Of a DNA stretch of 64,000 bases, positions 11,693-25,200 are shown one piece after another. Numbering within the stretch: position 1 is the stretch's first letter; each line of letters opens with the position of its first letter. The position numbers and the translations under genes are program-made. The DNA comes from Tubulanus polymorphus (taxonomy: Eukaryota; Nemertea; Palaeonemertea; Tubulaniformes; Tubulanidae): NCBI RefSeq assembly GCF_964204645.1, contig NC_134027.1, positions 24,478,485-24,542,484 on the forward strand. Direction: 5' to 3'. The notes beneath the pieces were generated by a model. That model was not told where the DNA came from. It searched no databases and worked only from the letters and a program-made list of their open reading frames with translations.

Positions 11693-12144
11693 TTAATTTG
11701 ACTCTGAAACAAGTTCCACAGTTGTGTGGGTTCAAGTTTCTCTGGATCCAGTTCCACTGTTTCGCGGGTTTAATGTGGCTCTGAACTTAAGATCAGTAGG
11801 CGTACAGTTGTGCTGGTTCACATTCGACTCCGGATCCAGTTCAACGTTTGTAGGTTTTTTATGTTGACTTTGAACTCTTTCACAGAAGGTCAGTTAAAAT
11901 TTCTGACACGAAACTGTATCATCAATAATAAAAAAGAAACGACTGGCACAAGATGATTTATTCCAAAAGCTGAAATTAGAAAATCCAGAAGCAAAGTGAA
12001 AGAAACTTTATAGCGACTGAAAAGAAATTGATAATAGAATTTATAGTATTTTCACCTTGAAAAAGTAAAAACTGGATAAAATGCATGGATATGCGAGTTG
12101 GGGGGGGGGGGGGGGAGTAAAACCTGCATGTCGAATCAGTAAAC

Positions 12145-12270
12145 ATGGAGATTAAGCCAGCGGATACTACGTACTTCGAAAGTAAACTGATTGTCGACGA
12201 GTATAATCGGTCGACAATCAGGATTGTAGACATTGCCGACGAGTACAATCGGTCGACAATCGGGATTGTC
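12145..12270. repeat. duplicated small GTCGAC palindrome
   Basis: ATTGTCGACGAGTATAATCG GTCGACAAT folds on itself and is followed by a second similar unit about 60 bp later. It lies at the right-hand end of the segmental duplication in copy 1. Confidence 0.5.
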
Positions 12271-12279
12271 TATTTCAAA

Positions 12280-13560
12280 TTGCTGAACCACCATAAAGAG
12301 AACCCACCACGATGGAACTATATTACCTATTCTGGAGTCGAACCGGCAGAATTATAAATTAACCAGGAATTTCCTGTTAAAAGAATTCACTGAAAATCAT
12401 TGTTTTTATGACGCACTTTATCCCCGTGTGACTGCAAGCTTACACATTGTCATCCTCGCTTGCCAGGGATCCAGTATCACTCCCAAACTCGCTTCCACCA
12501 GCGAACAGCTTTAGCGTAGTGGGTCGAATCCCTTGAGGGGTGAAGATGACACATTGTGGAAAACATTGTTTTTTTACGGTCATCATCGCACAAGAATTGC
12601 ACCAGACCCTAGTAGAATTCACTCGATGATCGTGGAAAATAGACGATAAACCAAAGTCGTATACAGATAGCTTATAGTATTAAAACCATGATTTATTTAT
12701 TCACAATTAAACCTTCGAAATGACACGACGTATAATGGATCAGTGCTGGTATCGAGTCCGCGCTATCTAAACTCGGTATGCTCGTCTCAGTATCTCGTTA
12801 TGATTCGCAAAAGGGACAGGCATGTTGATTCAAATAACCGGTTTGTGTCTGAATAGGCCTACATAACATTCCATTCGCGTAAGAATAAGATAGTCTTAGA
12901 TCAGAGTGACTAATAGTAAGTAATTGTATTTATTTTACATATCATTTTGGACCGAAGAAGGGAGCAATTTTACCACCTGTCGTATAACTATTTCTAATAG
13001 TTTGATAAACTTTTCATTCAACGGTTGTGGGAATTTACTAGTGATCTGTGATTTATTGTGATCTAGTGACTTCAGACAAGTCGGGTGTCCGATGCTCCAC
13101 GTGAGCGTCTTTCTGATTCACCATTGCCAAACCGAAAAGGATGAAACTTGTTCTTTAGATTAGCCAAATTTGTGAGTGAATGTTTATAACAATTTCTACA
13201 TTTTTTTCTCTTAAAATTGTCATGTAATTGTGTTCATTCCGCGATGCTTTACATTTGCGGATCAATAAAGTATTTTCAATTTGAACTTGAATTGTATATA
13301 TATCAATGAGTTGGGGAAAACCCATCACGTTCCAGCCTATCACTGTGCGCGCTTTGCAATAGGAAAATGGTTGTTACTTAGAATTAATATTATTTTCTCT
13401 ACAGACCTCGCAAACAAAAGTTCACAGTTGATAGATGACAGTTAGCTAGCTAGCAAGGTGGGTCGAAATTATGATTACTTTATTATCAGATTATATATAC
13501 GCTTTGCCCACACATGCCACACACAGGTGTCTGTTGGCGATGGGCTTTGATTTTACTTCC
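12280..13560. other. intergenic, no gene seen
   Basis: AT-rich DNA with no supportable exon. It lies between the end of the duplicated block and the hAT-like foldback. Confidence 0.45.
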
Positions 13561-13567
13561 TCCCAAA

Positions 13568-14510
13568 CATAGGGGCTCGTATCAGAGTTGTAGGTAATGT
13601 AAAAACGATAATCTGTTAATCCAACGTATATAGTATATATAAAATAAAATATTATTTTATATATCACAGGGGTTTCGCGATGGGCTTGGATTTTATTTCC
13701 GGGTTGTTGATAATCTCGCGAGAATGGCGCTAAATATGAACTGCAGATAAATTCAAAATATCATAGAAATACCTTGAGTTTATATTGTTTATTTATCCGC
13801 TATTAAGTTCCGATAAACAATTGGTCGTTAAGGATCATCATCAGACAGTCGTCACGCTTTACTATATAAAACAACAAGGGATGAAACGCAGTTCAATTCG
13901 TGCCAGCCAGAAAGTTGGGACAGTCACGTGACAGTCGCGCTTCTTATTTGAATGAATGCAAACCCGAAGCATCTAAGATGGAAACTATGATACGAAAAAT
14001 ATTTGAGAATAACTTACATTCAAATGCATTTTTTTTCTATGAATTATATATTTGATCATAATTTATTCTTTATAAGTTATTAGTTTCATACGAATCATAA
14101 TCCGACAATTGATATCGGTCTGTGAATATGTTAACTTTTCATGTTAAAGTTTTAAATGTGATGACATCATCAGAATGTCACGTGACTGTCCCAACTTTCT
14201 GGCTGGCACAACTCTGAAGGCGTTTCATCCCTTGTTATTTTATATAGTAGCGTGACGACCGTCTGATAATGATTCTTAACGACCAATTGTTTATCGAAAC
14301 TTTATAGCGGATAAATAAACAATATAAACACAAGGTATTTCCGTGATATTTTGAATTTATTCGCAGTTCATATTTAGTGCCATTCTCGCGAGATTATCAA
14401 CAACCCGGAAATAAAATCCAAGCCCATCGCCAAACCCCTGTGTACTATATACGTTGGATTAACAGATTATCGTTTTTACATTACCTACAACTCTGATACG
14501 AGCCCCTATG
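13568..14510. mobile_element. hAT-like long-TIR foldback element
   Basis: Inverted arms at 13568-13934 and 14175-14510 start CATAGGGGCTCGTATCAGAG. The outermost 60 bp are a perfect match. The left arm has an extra insertion of about 28 bp of AT-rich DNA. The flanks CTCCCAAA and CTCCCACA suggest an 8-bp target duplication with one mismatch. The 240-bp centre has no open frame, so the element is non-autonomous. Confidence 0.8.
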
Positions 14511-14983
14511 CTCCCACAGTTCCTATTGAAAACAACCTCATTCACCAGAGTGTAACAAAAACACTCAAATTGTCAGTGAATTGTCAGTTGGGAACACATC
14601 CAATGTCACCAATGAAACTTGAAAAAAATCAATTTTATTGCGTGATATTGAAATCTTACTGTAGACTTGGGCCCAAAGCATTAAATTGATGAAGAAATGA
14701 AATCAATTCTTAGTTAAAACTTGGAGAATTGAAAACTGACGCCAGAGTTAAGCCGGGGTGGATGGAAAGAAGATGAAACTGTAACTCTAAGGTTTGATTC
14801 ATTTCTGAAATTTTGGCTTATAAGATTAGAAAGTTATGAGGAAACGGATCAAATGAAATGAAATTTTCTGCGAGAAAAAAACTTAAAAAATTTACCAACT
14901 GAATATAACCCGTCTCTTTACGACTCTGCTAAAAGATTACTATTTCGATTTAGATTGTGATCAAGAATTTCTTTATGGTTTAA

Positions 14984-15273
14984 CCCTTTCAATGCGTCTA
15001 CACTGCAGTGCGGTGTATAAATCAGTGTTGGATTTTGCTAGTACACCGCACTGCAATATATTGATATTGGAATTAGTAATGAGTAATTATGTCACTTAAA
15101 AGATGGCAGCACCTGTCAATCATAGTGAAATATAAGTTACTAGCGATACACTGCGCCAGGGAGTAGACACACTATAGTGTTATCCCGTTATTCAACACAC
15201 TAGGGTAGAATTTGTCAAAATTTTCAAATTATCTCCGGCACTATAGGGTATTAATTAGTCAGCACTGAATGGG
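14984..15273 (+). mobile_element. piggyBac-like MITE
   Basis: Flanked by TTAA at 14980-14983 and 15274-15277. Ends are CCCTTTCAATGCG and GCACTGAATGGG. It has the internal boxes ACACTGCAGTGCGGTGT and ATGGCAGCACCTGTC shared with the copies at 49254 and 43999. Confidence 0.8.
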
Positions 15274-15426
15274 TTAAACCTTGTGAAACCATAATGTAAC
15301 TTTCTATGCCTATGGTGAAACTGATCGGAGGGTTTTTAAAAGATGGAAGAATTTTGACCTTTGAAAATAAAAGGATCGACGAGAAGATTACAACATATTT
15401 CTTAATACCTTGGAATGCAACGCTAC

Positions 15427-15620
15427 ATAATAAGATAAAAACCCACTATCTACAGAATAAAAGAATTTAAAAACAAGAATTTATTTATATCATCGTCATG
15501 TGACGATGATCTCTAGGGTGAGATTGAAACGTCGTGTATTCTATATATTTTAGATTGAATAAATAAATTCTTGTTTTTAAATTCTTCTAATCTGTAGATA
15601 GTGGCTTTTTATCTTATTAT
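15427..15620. mobile_element. foldback element, about 60-bp arms
   Basis: Arms ATAATAAGATAAAAACCCAC and its near complement at 15565-15620 enclose a loop holding a small TCATCGTCATGTGACGATGA palindrome. No coding capacity. Confidence 0.65.
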
Positions 15621-16207
15621 CCGTTCACCACGTTTGAGTGTGGTTATCGTTCTAACGCTACATAGGCCTAAATCGGAAAATTATTTTCTGGCAGAAAAAA
15701 ATTGAATGAGCAGGAAATACAAATGTCAGTACGAAAATTGATTTCTTTTGCGGAAAGTATTCTCTAATCCTCTGGAAAAACGAGTTAATAAAAATAAGCA
15801 ATGCACATGGCCAGCAGTACCGAATTCCTTATTTGGCGAAAAAAGGGGCGGAGACTTAAGTTTTTGCTTCTGCTCAGACGAGACCGTACCGATCCGCGGC
15901 GCGCTGCCTTCGGCGACCGGCGTCCATCTGATAGGCCTAAACAATTGGATCAGTATCAGACGGTCACATCCGCTGTAATATCATAGGCCTACTGCCTGGA
16001 TACAACAAGAACTAACAGTTATAACGAACAGATTTTCAGGGAAGGTTCACCCAAATATTTATCATATCAAATGTTTATAGTTGTTTATTTCTTATATCTA
16101 AATATAGAGTTGAAATTCTGATGTAGGCGTCGTCGTGCTGAGAGATGGCTATAGATGATGCGTAGATTGCGTTGATCTTGTGACGGTTCGATGGATATTT
16201 TCGAGAA

Positions 16208-19200
16208 ATGTATTTTCTGACTGCGAGGAGCTGGTTGGTATCTGCTGCATTGGTGGTGGTACAAATAATCGTAAACGGCATCGTCCTCAGTGGCGCGTCA
16301 TCGTCGCCGTATGTCCAAGAACAGACGTGCGGCCACAAATACACGGACGTATTAGACTGTTCAAAAGACTCACTGGTAAGTTTTACTACTGTAAAACCCC
16401 TCTAGTGAATACCTACATCGGGACCGAGCAAATAGATGATTCACCCTCAAGAATTAGCTACAGCGGCCGACCGAGTGGCTTTGAAATGGATTTCAACAAA
16501 AGTCGAACCAAAATGTTATACTGGGTCATTCATTTATTACGTACACATTAGGGGAGGGGGAGGGGTCAGTGCAATTGCGTACTGTAATGCTTAATGTATA
16601 TGAAAAAATGGCCGATTTTGCGTACAGAGGGGAAGGGGGGTTAAAAATTTCAAATTTTATGCATACGTAATAAATGACTGATCCCTACCGCAACTTGTTA
16701 TAGGCCCCCTTTTCTTCTTCATGATGATTCTAGCACTTGCAGTATGAAAGCTTTCTCGCGTAAAAACTGCCCGTAAATAAAGTGATATTATTTGAATGAT
16801 GAAAGCGGGACGATATGATTTACGGCGAATGCGATAAATGCCGTTTTCTTATCGATGAACTCGGTTCTTTTAAAGTCACGTTTTCGCGAGAGTGTTGGCA
16901 TAAATCCGGATTAACCCGATACGGATTAAGCGGATCCGACTGTACAGAGAATTCAAAGAACATATGTAAGACCAGTCTCAGATTTTAGATCATCTTTCTA
17001 CTGAAGATAGACTGGTTGAGACTTAAATCTCAAAATCTCAAGGCTGGTTGGTTGGCTAGTTGTTAGATCGGCTATAGAACTAGGAGGTGGTTGGAACCAG
17101 TCCCCGAGTCTTAATTGTAAACTGAGTGCTCGGCTGTTTTGTCTGTATATATCATCCTAGTCATTTATCTTGTCTTTCAGCCTCACGTACAGTGTACCGT
17201 TATACAGGACAGTAACTGTGAGTAATGATTATTATTATATGGCATTTTAAACTAGGTATGCGCGTATTCCATTCGGCATATCAATGACAGAGTTCGGGTT
17301 TTTAGTGCGGTTAATTATTACGCTATTAACGGTAGACTTTGTTGATATGTGCGTAACATAAAAACCCACCGGTTCTGATGATGATATCCAAGTGACATAA
17401 AATGACTATTAGTGACGCATAAATCAACGAGTACTGTTGCTCTTCTGCTCAAATACCTAAATGCAGAATCAGATAAAAAATACTGGTCCTTGTTGTGTAG
17501 TTGTCGACATATTTTGTTACCACAATCAATGGCGTAGTCGTTGCTCATGACATGTTTCATGATTGTTGTGAGTTTCAAGGTCATCGGTTGTGGTATATGG
17601 TCACCAGCCAAATAACTTTTGCTTGGTATTGTACCTAAACATATTTTGTTACCACGATCAATTGCAAAATTTTAGCTGGTGACATTGTCTATGATTATGA
17701 TGGTTCATTGTCTATGATTATGATGGTTCATTGGTTTTTGTATATGTTCACCAGGGGCAGTGTTTTCAATAAGAAATTAACAAGCCAGGTCCCTTTGAAA
17801 ATCAGGAGGGTCCCATAATATGTCACAGTCCCGGAAATGAAAGCTGGTTTGAAAAAACAGGCGGGTCCTTTACACACGACGGACGGGTCTGGGACCTGGC
17901 TCTTATTGAAAACACTGAGGGGGCGTTGAATATTGATATTTTCTGATTGTTGAGCATTTTTAAACCACTTACCAAGCGGGCGTGGTGTCCCTGGACCCCC
18001 CGTATCCCTAGTTTGTAAGCCGGAATGAATGTTTTATATGGAAACAGGGCAATAAAACATTATTCCTGTTATCAATTCTTTCATCTTTTTTATATTTAAA
18101 GTCTGTAAAAATGGTACTCTGTATACTGATGGCAAGGGTGGTTGGCCTCTTAAACCGAGGGAATTGAGCCTGTTACCGTATCAACACGAGTATAAATATG
18201 AAGGCGTTGTCTATTTATTATCAACTGTTATTATTCAGTGGAAGCCTTCATTTAATGGTAAGTTATCAATATACGGCTAAAAGTTGCAAGACAATGTTAA
18301 CCCACTTGGGGCATAGCTGCAGAGGGCTGTTGGGTCCACTGTTCGCACTTAGGTTATGGACGGAATCCAGTTATTTTGGGAAGTTTTGAAGATGCTTCAA
18401 TGGATTGTTTTGATATTTGGTTTATACATGTATCTACCCCGGATATATCTTCAGCCCAAAAATTGGCCTGATCATATGCAAATTGTTCACCAATACCTGC
18501 ACTTTATAGCCCACTTGGCCGGAGGCCATTCGTGCTTACGCTTTACCCCTGTGTCAGGTTTCTTGTGAAAATTCCAGACCAGATTTTTGACCAATCGTCA
18601 TCAAATTCGGATATATTGTGTATGACCCAAACATCTGGGATACTTGTGTTCAATACTTGTTGTAATTGGATCCAAGATGGCCGATTGGCGGCCCTCTTGG
18701 TTTCTGAAATGCACTATTTGGCTATCAACTGATATAATATTGATATGATATTCCATGCATAGCTTTCATTTTTTCATATGAAGATGTGAAGTGGAATGGT
18801 CTATCTATCATATGACCAAACTAGGTCATGATATCATCCAATATGGCAGACTGGCAGCCATCTCGGTTTCTGAAAATGCACGTTTTGAAAGGATATGACT
18901 GATATATACCATGTAGAGCTTTTCATTTTTTATATGGGGGTATTATGGCTGGCTGGCCGCCATCTTTGATTCTGAAATTATATATTTTGGTTATCAACTA
19001 GAGAATCTTCCAGTTAGAGCTATCATATTTCAAAATTCAACTGAAGTGACCTATTTCATGACCAAACTAGGTCATGATGTCATCCAAAATTGCCGAATGG
19101 ATTCTGAAACTATACATTTTGGTCATCAACTCGAAACGTTTCGCAGATAAAGTTTTGATATTTCATATAAATTTGTCAACTTGCAAGACCTGTCAACCTG

Positions 19201-22200
19201 TCAACTAAGCTAGGATGGCCGAATGGCTGACTGCCTTCACTTAAGCACCTGGCCAAGCAGGCTTAGATGCATTCGTATCTTGTTCCAAATTTTCTGCATG
19301 AGTGTTGAGTTTCAAGGTCATCTGTGTTCTTATGCATGTGCACCAGGGGGCTTTGAATTTTGAAACTGTCAGATTGTCAAACATTCACCGAATGGGCACA
19401 GTGTCACAGGACCCCGAGTTCAAATACCCAATTATAGAAGATCTGATATTTTTTCTAAAATTCCAGCTAATTTGCGGATGTTGCGAGGATACGAAATCAA
19501 ACTACACTCTGACAGTCTTGATAAAACGCTCTGTAGAACGTTTCATTTCGGTAATGAGACCTGGGTGAGAGATGGCCGCGGGTTGCTGAATTATAGAGAA
19601 AAGGTCGTTATCTTCCCAATATATGGCATTCCAGACGCCAGAGCATTATTATGGTCTGATTATAAAATTGTTTATGTACTTTGCAGATATTTACGTACGA
19701 TTGCTTGCATAAACTTGATAGCGGGTTGAACTGGAAAGTTACTGTTACGAGTTTACCCATTTACAAGGAGGCTCCAAGACATGAACAGGAGACATCTTTA
19801 ACGTTCCTTTCACTACCATCAGCTGGTATGTTTAAACTGACATTACATGTTTCATCTTTTGACCCAGTTGATACTATTATATTTTATCAGTACTCTTTAA
19901 AAACTGTTCATTTGCACTTCACATGCGGTCAGGACTTCACCTGAGACATTTCTAATTGAAAATGAACTAAGAACACCAGACATTAGACATTTTATCATCG
20001 CATTTTTGGTTAATAATGCGTAGTAAAAATTTTTGAAGATTCCTTAATTTAAAGTTTTAACCCTTTCTTTCGAAGAACCAATTTTAAAAGACTGCTAAAC
20101 TTAACATTTTCACCGTTTGTTCAGAAGGTGGCAACCAGTGGTTTGAAGCAATTTAATGAAATACTCTTTAAAAGGAAATTGATTTTCATTCATTTTGTAT
20201 GAGGCTTTTACAAAATGAATGAAAATCAGTGGATCTTTTGTGGCAAGATTTAAAAGAAAGGCTTTTTGTATCTATCTGCAGGTGGTTCTCAAAGTATAAA
20301 GAGTTCCAGTCAGTGGTATACGTGGATCATTTTCAAAAGGCTCGAGCTCGAAGGTAAAATAACGGTGACGACCAACCTCACGAACGACTACAATCTTCGC
20401 AAATTTAAGATCCGTTTATACGACACGGTAAACAACGAATCCGTTTTTAAGAAAGATGATCTTTTCAGCGTAAGTAAATCTGAAACTCTGTGACAATTGT
20501 ATCGATATTTAGTTACGTTATTCTTTGAAAAAAATCTAGCCTTTGACTAAGTGAACTTTTGTTGGAAAGATACTTGTAACTTGGTCCAGTGTTGCAGTTC
20601 TCGGAAATTTGACATTCGGGCTAATAGTAGACTGAAGCATATCTCATGTCGACAAAGATCCAGTTGGATTGTAAGCAGTGAAGTCAGCAAATTTCAACAT
20701 CAGGAACGCTATGAAATGAGTGCATTACGTATTGAGAGTGAGAGAAATGAGAGTATTTCGTCACAAAATGCTCAGTCAACAAACCATGCGATTCTCCAAT
20801 GATTGTGTCGTAGTCGACCTGAGTGCGCTTCAGATCAAGAGATAAACAAATTGGCAATCAGCGATCACGTGCTGCTGCTGCTCTTACCTCCTGAACTAGA
20901 CTTGAGATTTTAAATTGTCGAGTCGAGCTTCACCCGAACTACCGTGAAACTGAGTCCTTCATAACGAACAATCCCACAATATGATGATGTCTTTAGTTTA
21001 TCGATCATCAGTGGTTCCGAGATTTATCTAAATCACTGTTTCTCTGACGATGGGATTTTGTACAATCTCACAACTGTTAGAATCGTAAACTTGATGGTAT
21101 CACATTCGCTCGTCAGTTATGCGATTGTTCATTATGTAATGGTTTCAAAGGTGCCTGAAACTCCATTGAAACTCTCAGTTTTGAAAAATATGCAATTTCG
21201 AAATTTAAAGTAGACTGAGCCTTTATTCTTTTTGCCCAATTAGACATTTACCAAATTAAGATTTTAGGTAGTGTTAAGGGTGAACATTTTCTAACAAAAC
21301 CTCAGAATAACGGGTTTACCGAAAAACAGTACCGATGTTAAAATATTTTTGAATTGAAAAATTAATTTTGAATTGTTCTTTTCCCCTATGACTCCTTTTT
21401 AGTCGAATAAGTCAAAAGTAAGTTATTTGCATGTTTTTTAATATTTCTCTTATCAGAAAAATTTGACTGCGTCATTTTTCTGCATTTTGCCTTTCAACTT
21501 ATCTACATTTTATCGAGACTCTTGCATATTATTAACACATTTCAACCGTTTGTATATAATATGTACATCGTATGCTTCATTCTCTACGTAACTAACAAAA
21601 CAGACAGCTACACACAATATTTAAGGAATATTTGTAAAAAACCTACTCTAGTCGATTCAAAGTTGTGATCAGATAACTCGTTAAATTACCTAACTCATCT
21701 CTTCTTTTGTACCGATTTGTACTTTTGATTCGATTTAACTGATTAACTAAACGTTGATTCTTGACTTTATTTTCGAGAAATCGTTTTGAGTAGGTTTTTT
21801 ATACACATTCCAATTATTCGTCTCACCTTCATTTTTTTGATGTAGTTCCGCATAAACTAAGCACTATGGATAGAAATCATTATCATGGAATTTCAACCAA
21901 ATATTTTTTAACTGAAAAAAAATAGCAGTAAAATCTGCTTGGATCCTATCAGACCGGGTGAAATTCTTTGAGAAATTGGCAGCATTTAAAGATCACTACA
22001 ATGTATATTCAACAAGCAGTTGCTGACTTTAAAGGTAGGTTTCGATTGGTCTCTACCATTTCTGGAATTCTCTACTGGCGCATTCATTACATCCACAATA
22101 TAATGCTATACTTGTTCTGGATTGGCATAATCTGTAAACCTCTGATAGAAGCGGCCGGTAGAGGTTTCATCATCCGGAACTGGACTGGATTACAATCAAT

Positions 22201-25200
22201 CTAGACCTGCCTTACATTGGACAAGTAACAAAAAGTCTGGATTAGAAATAATAGATTCAGCAGGGACCAGTTGCGTAATACCAGTAGTTGGTAATACGTA
22301 GTTGGTAGTTGATAATTTACATGGTACCAGTCTGCTATGGTATTTTTAGGTATTCATCTTGGTCCAGGTGCACAGTTGTTGGTAAACTGACTATAAAGTC
22401 CGTTACTTCTAATTGCATTTCATTACTTTTTCTGCGGAGTCTAATAGTGTTGATAACAATGACAATGATGGTATCTATTTCATCAATTAAGAAATGCTGA
22501 AATACAAGAAACACAAGAAGATTAGAAAATTGATGATAGGCACCTGAACAGAGCCAATAAAGGCTCTACAATCACTAGGACGTTCAGGCCCCTTGAAAGG
22601 TTTTAATGATAAGTAACGTTGATAATGGTAATGATGATAATGATAATAGTAATGATATTCTTAACCAAGAACTCTGCAACTGGGTCCAACTATTGAGCAA
22701 CTGAGTCCTAAAACCTTGTTAAAATGGATTAAGCAGATTTTACTGTAGCTCTGCATTTGTGCACTTATTTGCTTTCTGGAGATGGTTCTATAGTTGGTCG
22801 TCGGTAACTTTTTATCAGCATTTTTGCCGGTCGCGATGATGATGCTGTTTGCTTTTTAGGATTTAGGGCACCGGAAAATCTGTAATGTATCCTAATAAAT
22901 GTAGGATTTCGATGAAACGATTACCGATGTTTTTCAAAAATCTGAGATGATATTAAATCGTTTTCAATTTGGCCTCGTGTTTGCTCGGGTTCAACAGTCG
23001 TTAGTTAAGTTTGACTTAATACGAGTCAAACTCAACTCTCAACTGAAGAACTGGAACCAAGTGGAATCAGGGAAAGTTAGAGTTGGCCATGTCCGATATT
23101 CCAGCTTTGAAAATATTTTTGTATCACTATATGAATATGTGTAATTAACTACAATTTTTGTTTTTGTCAGGACGTCTTCAATATAACCAAAGTTTGTAGT
23201 GGTAATTACAAGATAATGGTGAGTATTAAGGATCCAGTTCCAGTAGTTTGACTAATGTAAAATTGGTTCATTTTCTAAGTTTTACTTCTTTAAAACCCTT
23301 TCGGTGCTGACTCATCCATATCTGAAAGTGCTGGAGATCTTTGTTCTTGAATCACTTGTTTTATTCAACCAATATTTTTTTCTTCTTCGTCAGCTTGAAC
23401 CGGTTGATCCGTACTGGAACGAACAGGGAAGCTGTTTGTGTAAGACGGAACGTTATACATGCCAAAGATGTTTAGTGACCGAGACGAAACCGTTTAAATT
23501 TGACAGCAGTGAGTGAATGTATTTTGTCTAATTTTGGCTGCAGCCTTGAATTGGGGCAGCTTTTCGATCGACAGTTTTGAAGTCCGGTAGCGAGAGTCGA
23601 GCCAGGAAAGTATGAATGAAACGCCGAGGTCTTGTTCAAGTTACTTTCACAGGGAGGAGAAAAATAAATACATACACTAGACTTCGGGGCAGTGGGACTT
23701 AGAATATCTCACCGGGTCCTTGACATTTTAGGGCGCCTTCAAAATTTAGGGGAGGGGTTGCCTAGATTCCCTTGGATATTCTTAAAACTTGTATTTCAGA
23801 GTTTCGTTTGCTAAATATTCCCATAGAAATATTTCATAAAAGCATTTTCTGGAAAAGAAATTGCACGTATAAAAATTGTAAATCGTGTTTTTATTTGAAC
23901 GGATCATGCGATCAAACTTTTTTAGCTCGATGCTTTGACTTGATGATAGAGTGTTTACGTTTTTTATGGGGGGTTTTAGAATTGAAGTCGTGCAACAAAA
24001 AAGCGTCCACGACGGTGGCAGCGATCGCAACGACAACTGCAAACTCACAAATGACACCTACTCGACATCCGGCGGTACGAACAACGCAACAACCTGGAAT
24101 CACTTCGAGTTGGTTGACGACCGTCTTAGTTCCGATAGCGATCGTCGTCCTTGTTGTGGTAACCTTGCTGATCGTGCTGCTGTTAATAAGAAAATCAAAA
24201 TGTAAAGCCATTTATTATTTCTTAAACCCGCCTGCTCCTCGTAAGTATCATCTTTCTCTGATTACTGTTTACTCAGAAATAATGAGGTTCCCACCGTACT
24301 AAAAAATCCGGAAAACTCTGGGAAATATTTCTTCTGGCGATATCGATTTCCACTAATCAATGGAAGCCCCTTGATGTCATACGAGATATTATATATGTTA
24401 TTATTATTATTATGCATAATATGTCTAATTCCGACTTATTTTTTCAAATTTCGACATATTATGTCGAAATCAGACATAATAGTTTGAATTTCAACATGAA
24501 AATGACCCAAAATTTGTCTTAATTAATTCGAAATCCAACGTAATAAGTCAAAATTCGACATGAAAAGGAAACTCGAAATTCGACATAATAAAGTCGAATT
24601 TCGACTTAATTATGTCGAATTTCGGCAATGTGTTTGCTATTTGTGAGGCATAAACTAGTGATTTATTGAAGACCTTTCAAAAATACAATTTACTGATTGA
24701 AAAAATATTCATTTTATTCTTTAAAAAATTCCATGATTTCATATGAATGATGTTTTAACATTTCAGCACCAACTCCTGGTACTTGTCCGATCCCTCCTGA
24801 TCCTGAACAAATTGAAGGTAAATTCTTCACATTGACTAAGTTTACAAAAGTTATGCGGCCAATTAGCAAAAACAAGGTATCATTATACTTTAGCCTTAAC
24901 CTCATTTTCTTAACGCAGGCGATTCCAGTGCGACGAAAATTTTCGTTCTCTACGAATTCGGCCGCGACGAAGAACACCACGAAATCGTGTTGCTGTTCTG
25001 CCGTCTGCTGAGCGTGCACGGCGACGTCAAGGTTACGATGGCCGACAACGCGACGCTCGCGATCAACAAACGCGGCAACATCACGCAGTGGATCGTGAAC
25101 GAGTTCGCGTCGGCCGACCGAATCGTGATCATCAACTCGCGACACTCGCGCGACTGTTACAATCGCTACTGTAGCGGCGCCGGCGCGGCGGAGCAAACGG

